NCBI RefSeq assembly: GCF_030272615.1
Contig: NC_081412.1
Span: forward strand, 546,476,202-546,540,201
Length of the DNA stretch: 64,000 nt
Direction of reading: 5' to 3'
Origin: Cryptomeria japonica
Lineage: Eukaryota > Streptophyta > Pinopsida > Cupressales > Cupressaceae
Shown: piece after piece, positions 58,410-64,000 of the stretch
Layout: each line of letters starts with the position of its first letter
Position numbering within the stretch: position 1 is the first letter of the stretch
Position numbers and translations under genes: made by a program
The notes under the pieces: model-generated
The model's database searches: none
Told to the model about the DNA's origin: nothing
What the model saw: only the letters and a program-made list of their open reading frames with translations

Positions 58410-60042
58410 GTTTCATGTGATGATCTTTTACACTGAATTCAAGTCCATCTTTAAACAAATGATACCTATTATGTTCCCTGTAGAAAATGGCTTTTCTGTC
58501 ATACAAATAAGGACTACCTAGAACCATCCCACAGATGTCAAGCGGAATTACATCTAACTCTACCTCATCTACAAACTTGGATGTGATTGCAAATTGGAGT
58601 TTACATTGTTTTGATACATGTAACCGAGCATTATCATGCACCCAACCCAATGGATATGGTTTAGGATGAGGTGTTGTTTTTAATCCCAATTTCTTAACAA
58701 CTTGTTCAGAGATTAAGTTCACTTGTGATCCACTATCTATGAGTGTATCAATTTTAGTTTGTTTTGTAATAACCCTTATGTGAATCAATTCATTCCTTTT
58801 ACTTTCAACAGAGACCTCATTACACTTTATAGAGGAAGTATGGGAGCTAGAATTAACAACAGGAACAATACCTTTTATACCCACAACTGTTATCTTGGAT
58901 TCATCACCAGATTCTGAACCAAGGTCTTGCACGATAGCTATGGCCTTTTGCTTACCCTTTTGATTCTTGAACCACTTGGGTTTTTTATCAGGATGCAATT
59001 TCCAACATTTTGTATCTTCATGCCCTTCCCTTTCACAATGTGAGCAATAAGGTTTCTCCTCCTCTTTCTTCACGGAAGTTGTCTGCTACATTTTATCCTT
59101 CCCTTTCTTGATCCCTTTGTGTTTACTGGATTCCATGAAAAGAGTATCATGGCTATTCCTTGAGCCTGTTTCAAGATGAATGGCTTGCACACTAACTTCA
59201 TCAAGGTTAGATGGATTAAACATAAGTATTGTATGTCTCAAATTCTCAAGCAATCCACCTATATACTTTAACAAAGTTTCTTGCGTGTATAAAGGAATGC
59301 CCAAAATTAAAGCCCTTTTCCTAAACTCCAGTGTATATTCCTGCACACTTTGTCCTTTCTCTTGCCTTAATGATTGCCAATTCATTACTGCTTTTTGCAT
59401 GTGACCTAATGGATAAAATTGTTTCTTAAGTGTAGCTATAAACTTAAACCAAGAAGAAATTATTTTACCATATTGGCTAAGATCTTCCTGAGTTCTTTTC
59501 TCCCACCAGATTAAGGTTGTGCCTCCCAAGCGAAGAGTGGCTAACTGGATCTTTGAAGCATCATCAGTAAACTTCTGAATCCTGCAATAAACTTCAACTT
59601 GTTTTATCTAATTATCAAGTTTCTCTGCATCCACTTCTCCATTATAGGTTGGCAATTCGAATTTAACATCAAGATTTAACAAAGGTGAATTACACTCGGA
59701 CTATACAGGTTGTTTTTTCCTGGGGGAAAAAATAGAAGAAGAAGATGAAGAAGATGAAGAAGAAGAAAATGAAGAAGAAGAAGATGAAGAAGAAGAAGAT
59801 GAAGAAGATGGGGATGGAGGTTCGAGAGGGTCACTACCACCTCCTACTCCTTTGTCTTTGACATCTCTCAAAGGGGATCCACCTTCCTTCTTCTTCTTTT
59901 TGTCTTTTCTTTCCTTTTTCTTCTACCTATCCTTGTACAACTCTTCCACCATCATCTTCATGTCTAGGAATGCTTTACGAAATTGTTCTTCATTCTCAAA
60001 GTGTTCAGGATTAACACGTTTTCCTTCTTTTTATTGTGCCAT
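58324..60042 (-). pseudogene. gag-protease ORF of gypsy H
   Basis: One frame runs from ATG at 60042 to the TAG at 58324 (573 codons), with about five stops, each one C-to-T step from CAA or CAG. N-terminus: a Lys-rich helix, then a serine run encoded by tct/tca triplets (59740-59815). The capsid part has LPTYNGEVDAEKLDN, LGGTTLIWWEKRTQEDL and QGQSVQEYTLEFRKRAL-like blocks. A CCHC knuckle (CSHCEREGHEDTKC, about 59046) is intact. Protease: TLIDSGSQVNLISE (D-S-G) near 58740 and GMVLGSPYLYDRKA near 58510. It would package RNA and mature the particle. Confidence 0.9.
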
Positions 60043-60163
60043 GGTTGATCTTTGAGTAACTTGCCTCGATCCGATCTCTGGATTAAATTCTTCAAGTGCA
60101 CCTTCTCCTTGCTTTAATTTCAACCTGGTTAACATCTACCACTTGCAATTTTTTTCTGTTAAA

Positions 60164-60177
60164 CTACTCTGATACCA
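60164..60177 (-). other. Primer-binding site of gypsy H
   Basis: The minus strand reads TGGTATCAGAGTAG, initiator-Met-tRNA type, two bases inside the 5' LTR. Confidence 0.92.
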
Positions 60178-60179
60178 CT

Positions 60180-61453
60180 TGATCTGTAATTAAGGCTAAA
60201 TAAAATTATGCTTAATTTAAATTACATATTTATCCCAATCACAAAAAGAATTGCGTGGTTATGTTTTTTAACCGTTGAAATTACAAAAGCTAAGTTCACT
60301 TTAATCCTTTGCAAAACTTAATAATGATAATTAATAACTTAAAGAAGAAATCAAAATTGACACAAATAAAAGAGAATTAGAAGACAAAAGAGAAGAAGGA
60401 TCAAACGCAGATTGATAACGGAGTTCGTCCAATTAGGACTACGTCTCTGGGTCCGCCTCTCAATGTTGGACCAATTTATTAAGATTGCCAAGCACTTGAA
60501 AATGCCTTCTTACAATTCTCAAGCTTCAAACCTTGCATAAGAATTTCTCACAATCTCTCTCCTTTACAATTTTTGGTGTAATAATCAACACCTTGTATTT
60601 TTTCTCCAAGAATTCTCCACTTTCAAAAGCACGAAAATTCTCCCAAGTTATCACCACTTCAATGAATTTTCCATTCTACACTACCCCCTTTTATACAAGA
60701 AAATTGCTCAAATTGGTATAAAACCAATTGATTTCGCAAAATCACCTTATCTCTCCATTTTTACATATAAAATCTTGAAAAATCTCCTCTTAACAAATAC
60801 AATAAATCTCGTTTAACATTAACCTCCCAATTTGTTTTAAAACAATATGTTATTTAGCCCTTTATGGAGGTTATCTGTGCTTTTACATTTGAGAATTTAT
60901 TTTATACTAAATAAGGTTTTTTAATCCCCTTATTAATAGGTGAAGGAGATTTTAAAATCTTTCGAAAGCCATTTAAATAGCCTCTAATATTCTCCTAATA
61001 AAATGGGCATATAAAACTTTATGTTTAGGAGAATTAAATCTTATTTAAAGATTTATGTAAATGGAGGGATTTTCCTTTTATCATAAAGAATAGTAAGGCA
61101 AGAGGATTTTAAGGCATGGGTTAAGGGATTAAATCCCACCAAATCCTCCTTAATTTATTTATTTTAAACCATATATTTTTTTCTTTTAATAATTATGGTT
61201 TAATCCATATTTGTGCCAACTCACTACTCTTGCCATGTCATATGCCACGTGTCCTGCCAAGTGTCATATTCTGGTGATGCCACGTCATCATTTTGACCAA
61301 AACTTTGACTGGTCATAACTTCTACATACAAACTCCTCTTGAGCCCGTTCAAGTTGTGTTAGAACCGTGTCGATGAGCCCTACACAATGATGGCATTTTT
61401 GTGAGATTTTGAGACTGGGAATTTTTTAGGTTTTTCTAGATCCACCTGGATCA
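60180..61453 (-). repeat. 5' LTR of gypsy H (1,274 bp)
   Basis: Partner of 56600-57883; same ends, TATA box at about 60695-60688 on the minus strand. Differences are few and scattered, with one roughly 10-bp gap near 60960. Confidence 0.95.
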
Positions 61454-62302
61454 CTTCTTCGCTCTTTCTTTTCTCATGGCTTGACTTATATCGAGTTATA
61501 TCCTTTTCCTCTATGTGAGATTCTATTTCTTGGATACATTTAGTTTCTTTGAAATGTATATGTTTGTTTGACATATTGGTAAGTGGGGAAGGATTATTCA
61601 ATTCTTAGAATGCACTAAACATTTATTATAAAGTATTTATAATGTATAAAGGATAATGTTGTCTTGGTGCATTCTAGGTTTTGGACGGTTGTTTTTTAGG
61701 AAGTGTCTATGTGCTTGCTATTGTATTTTTCTTATGGCTTTGCTAGTTTTTGCATGTGTGTGGCCTTCTCGCAGTACTTTGCAAGTTTATGCATGTTTAA
61801 GCCTTGTTGCATTTCTTTGCAAGTTTATGCATATGTGAGCCTTGCTACATTTTTGTGCAAGTATTTGTATGTGTGTGGGCCTTGTGGACCTTTATTCATG
61901 TCTTTGTTAGTTATTGCATGTGGGTAAATAAGTTTTGTGTGTGTGTGAACTTGTTTTTGTTGGTTTTTTTTTCCCTTTGTTGTGGATTTTGTGAAGTTGG
62001 AAGATTGGGAGATTCACATTTGTTTTTCTCTTGAAAGTTGTTTCCTTTGTATTATCATGGTTTTCTTGTGTAGACTTAATAAAATTTTAGAACATAGCTA
62101 TTGGATTTGTTTTTAAGGAAGCTTTTCTCCTAACTTTCTGGAAGGGACCTAGTGAGTCCATTACTTTTCTTTAAAATATGTTTGAACAAATGTAGTTACG
62201 ACATTCAGCCATACAAATGCTATCACAATTTTCATGCAAGATATGCATGGAGCTTGATAATATCCTTTGCTCTAATGAGCTTCTTTAAAATGTAGTTCAT
62301 TG
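61454..62302. other. Non-coding flank right of gypsy H
   Basis: Begins with the right half of the H target sequence (tcgctctttcttttctc), which recurs at 63034. It then holds a 38-bp repeat and T/G-rich sequence. No gene recognised. Confidence 0.5.
61738..61891. repeat. 38-39 bp tandem repeat, four copies
   Basis: Copies start at 61738, 61777, 61815 and about 61853, each near ctttgcaagtttatgcatgt followed by a variable half ending in a gcc-ttg motif. The plus-strand ORFs here are repeat translations. Confidence 0.75.
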
Positions 62303-63780
62303 TCTTATTTTGATCATTAATCTAGATGTTATTGTAAATGGTACGCTCTACCTATTAGAATATTCTTTAGCATACAAATTCGTGATTTTGAAAGTTGACT
62401 TATCTTTCCTTGAGAATTGGGAACATTAGACATGAAAACTAGAGGGAGATGTATGAAGGTTATATTTGAGGCACAAAAGGTTTTTTCATTGTATTTTTTC
62501 ATGTATGGTTGATCAAATGATTGATAAAATCCACCACTCTAATGGATGTATATTGTGAAGCTCATGAATCTTATTTTGGTCACTAATCAAGGGGTTATTG
62601 CAAATGATATTCTCTACCTAATAGAAGATGCTTTTATATACAAATTTATAGGTTTCAAAGACAAGTTATATTTTCTTGAGAATTGGGGATATTAGACATG
62701 GAAAATAGAGGGAGATATATAATTTATCCTAGAGGCAAAAGGTTTTTCCTTTGCGGTTTTGTCGCACATAGCTAATCAAAATGTCTTTCCAAGGAAAGTT
62801 ATCTTCATGGTCAAGCTGCTTTGTTTATTAAAACTTAGCATGAAGAGTTGATCTAGTTGAGGAAATTTTGTCTAAGATTTCAATTTGGGTTCACCTTCTT
62901 CATGCTAAGTATCTCGACCAACTTGAACTTAGCATGAAGAGTTGATCTAGTTGAGGAAATTTTTCTAAGATTTCAATGACATTATGTAAAGTTTACATAA
63001 TTGCTATATTCACTTTGTTTTTGTTTTTTATGCTTCGCTCTTTCTTTTCTCATGGCTTGACTTATATCGACTTATATCCTTTTCCTCTATGTGAGATTCT
63101 ATTTCTTGGATACATTTGGTTTTGGAGACTCTGCATGAGTTCCTTTGAGGAAATTTTGGCTAAGATTCCATCTATCTTATTTTGATCATTAATCTAGATG
63201 TTATTGTAAATGGCATGATCTACCTTTTAGAACATGATTTAGCATATAAATTTATGATTTCGAAAGTCGACTTATCTTTCCTTGAGAATTGGGCACATTA
63301 GATATGACAACTAGAGGGAGATATATGGAGGTTATATTTGAGGTGCAAAAGGTTTTTACATTCTAGTTTTTCATGTATGGTTGATCAAAGGATTGATAAA
63401 ATCCCCCACTCTAATGGATGTCTATTGTGAAGCTCATCTTATTTTGGTCTTTAATCAAGGGGTTATTGCAAATGATATGATCTACCTAATAGAGAATGAT
63501 TTTATATACAAATGCATAGGTCTCAAACCCAAGTTATATTTCCTTAAGAATTGGGCATATTAGACATGGCAAATAGAGGGACATATATAATTTATACTAG
63601 AGTCAAAAGGTTTTTTCTTTGTGGTTTTGTCACACATGGCTAATCAAAATGTCTTTCGAAGGAGACCCAAGTTATCTTCATAGTAAAGTTCCTCTATTTA
63701 TTAAAACTTAGCATGAAGAGTTGATCTAGTTGAGGAAATTTTGTCTAAGATTTCAGTTTGGGTTCACCTTCTTTATCTTT
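62303..63780. repeat. Long-period tandem duplication (about 872 bp), each unit with two related halves
   Basis: The word tcttattttgatcattaatct occurs at 62303 and 63175, and agcatgaagagttgatctag at 62837 and 63710, an offset of 872-873. Inside each unit a second, diverged copy of the same pattern follows (gaattggg-a-attagacatg, tagagggagat), near 62570-62740 and 63435-63590. An extra short copy of the agcatgaagag segment sits at 62931, next to sequence shared with the flanks of gypsy H. Confidence 0.8.
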
Positions 63781-64000
63781 TAATAGAATTATAGAGCCTT
63801 GATATTTTGCATTCTATTGTAGTTATTCTTGAAAAATCTATGGGCCTATCTCATCACATGTGGAAGATAAAGGTAATTGTGTTTCCTTATATTTGTGTGG
63901 AAATTGATCTTAATAATCCATTTTCTAATTTTATAGACATTAGCCTAGGAAGCATGCATTAGATTCGTCATTTAGATTATGGTGCAACTCTTATTTCTTG
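63781..64000. other. Non-coding end of window
   Basis: AT-rich sequence with no feature that I can support. Confidence 0.4.

Larger units (their letters stand above)
56600..61453 (-). mobile_element. Ty3/gypsy element H, complete but gag-protease only
   Basis: A minus-strand element of 4,854 bp with two LTRs (minus strand TGATCCAGGTGG to TTACAGATCA), PBS, gag-protease and PPT. The internal part is only 2,296 bp and has no RT, RNase H or integrase. Flanking bases are atgct (left) and cttct (right), a poor duplication. The second copy of the target near 63014-63120 reads straight across (tttatgcttcgctctttc), which confirms both ends. The LTRs are very similar, so insertion was comparatively recent. 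Confidence 0.9.

Noticed and set aside
1-64000. tRNA or rRNA genes, organelle DNA insertions, or a defence-type gene cluster
   Set aside because: I looked for characteristic sequences and found none; all multi-domain coding remains belong to transposable elements.

Overview
This window looks like a stretch of a large, repeat-rich plant nuclear genome. The base composition is AT-rich, coding sequence is sparse and broken, and almost everything recognisable is LTR retrotransposon DNA of the plant Ty1/copia and Ty3/gypsy (including chromovirus) types. A gymnosperm-like giant genome is a reasonable guess, but the sequence alone does not prove it. I see no rRNA, tRNA, CRISPR or bacterial-type genes. 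The only candidate host-coding pieces are a short basic, proline-rich ORF near 55.5-55.8 kb (minus strand) and a duplicated gene-like fragment near 42 and 50 kb.

Left part (1-11.6 kb): the 5' half of a minus-strand Ty3/gypsy element. It has an LTR at 5335-6424, a PBS, a 2.5 kb leader with a 22-bp tandem repeat, and a long gag-like ORF with no pol seen before the window edge. Next come minus-strand remains of an unclassified DDE-type transposase (about 6.6-9.3 kb), then near-palindromic CCCGTATGGG-type repeats on both sides of a GA microsatellite.

Centre (11.6-41.5 kb): a four-level nest. Copia element A (11626-41549, plus) is split in its integrase by gypsy element B (14437-37939, plus, TSD ATGAC). 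B carries a probable solo LTR, C (18657-19909). B is also split in its protease region by chromovirus D (20206-34596, minus, TSD CATGG). The 3' LTR of D is split by copia element E (20516-27799, minus, TSD ATGGT). Removing each insert and one TSD copy restores the reading frame or LTR of its host, which fixes the order A, B, D, E (oldest to youngest).

Right part (41.5-64 kb): a roughly 1 kb direct duplication (R1/R2) holds a gene-like fragment. R1 is followed by a 5'-truncated plus-strand chromovirus F. Farther right are a gag-only copia remnant G with its PPT and LTR, a four-copy 270-bp tandem array, the small ORF with three nearly identical 73-bp repeats on its 5' side, a complete gag-protease-only gypsy element H (56600-61453, minus), and a long-period tandem duplication at 62.3-63.8 kb.

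Two themes stand out. Several unrelated elements (the left element, B, G, H) carry gag or gag-protease but no reverse transcriptase or integrase in the visible sequence, as expected for elements that depend on enzymes from elsewhere. And the premature stops in the coding remains are almost all explained by C-to-T or G-to-A changes, consistent with decay of methylated, silenced DNA.
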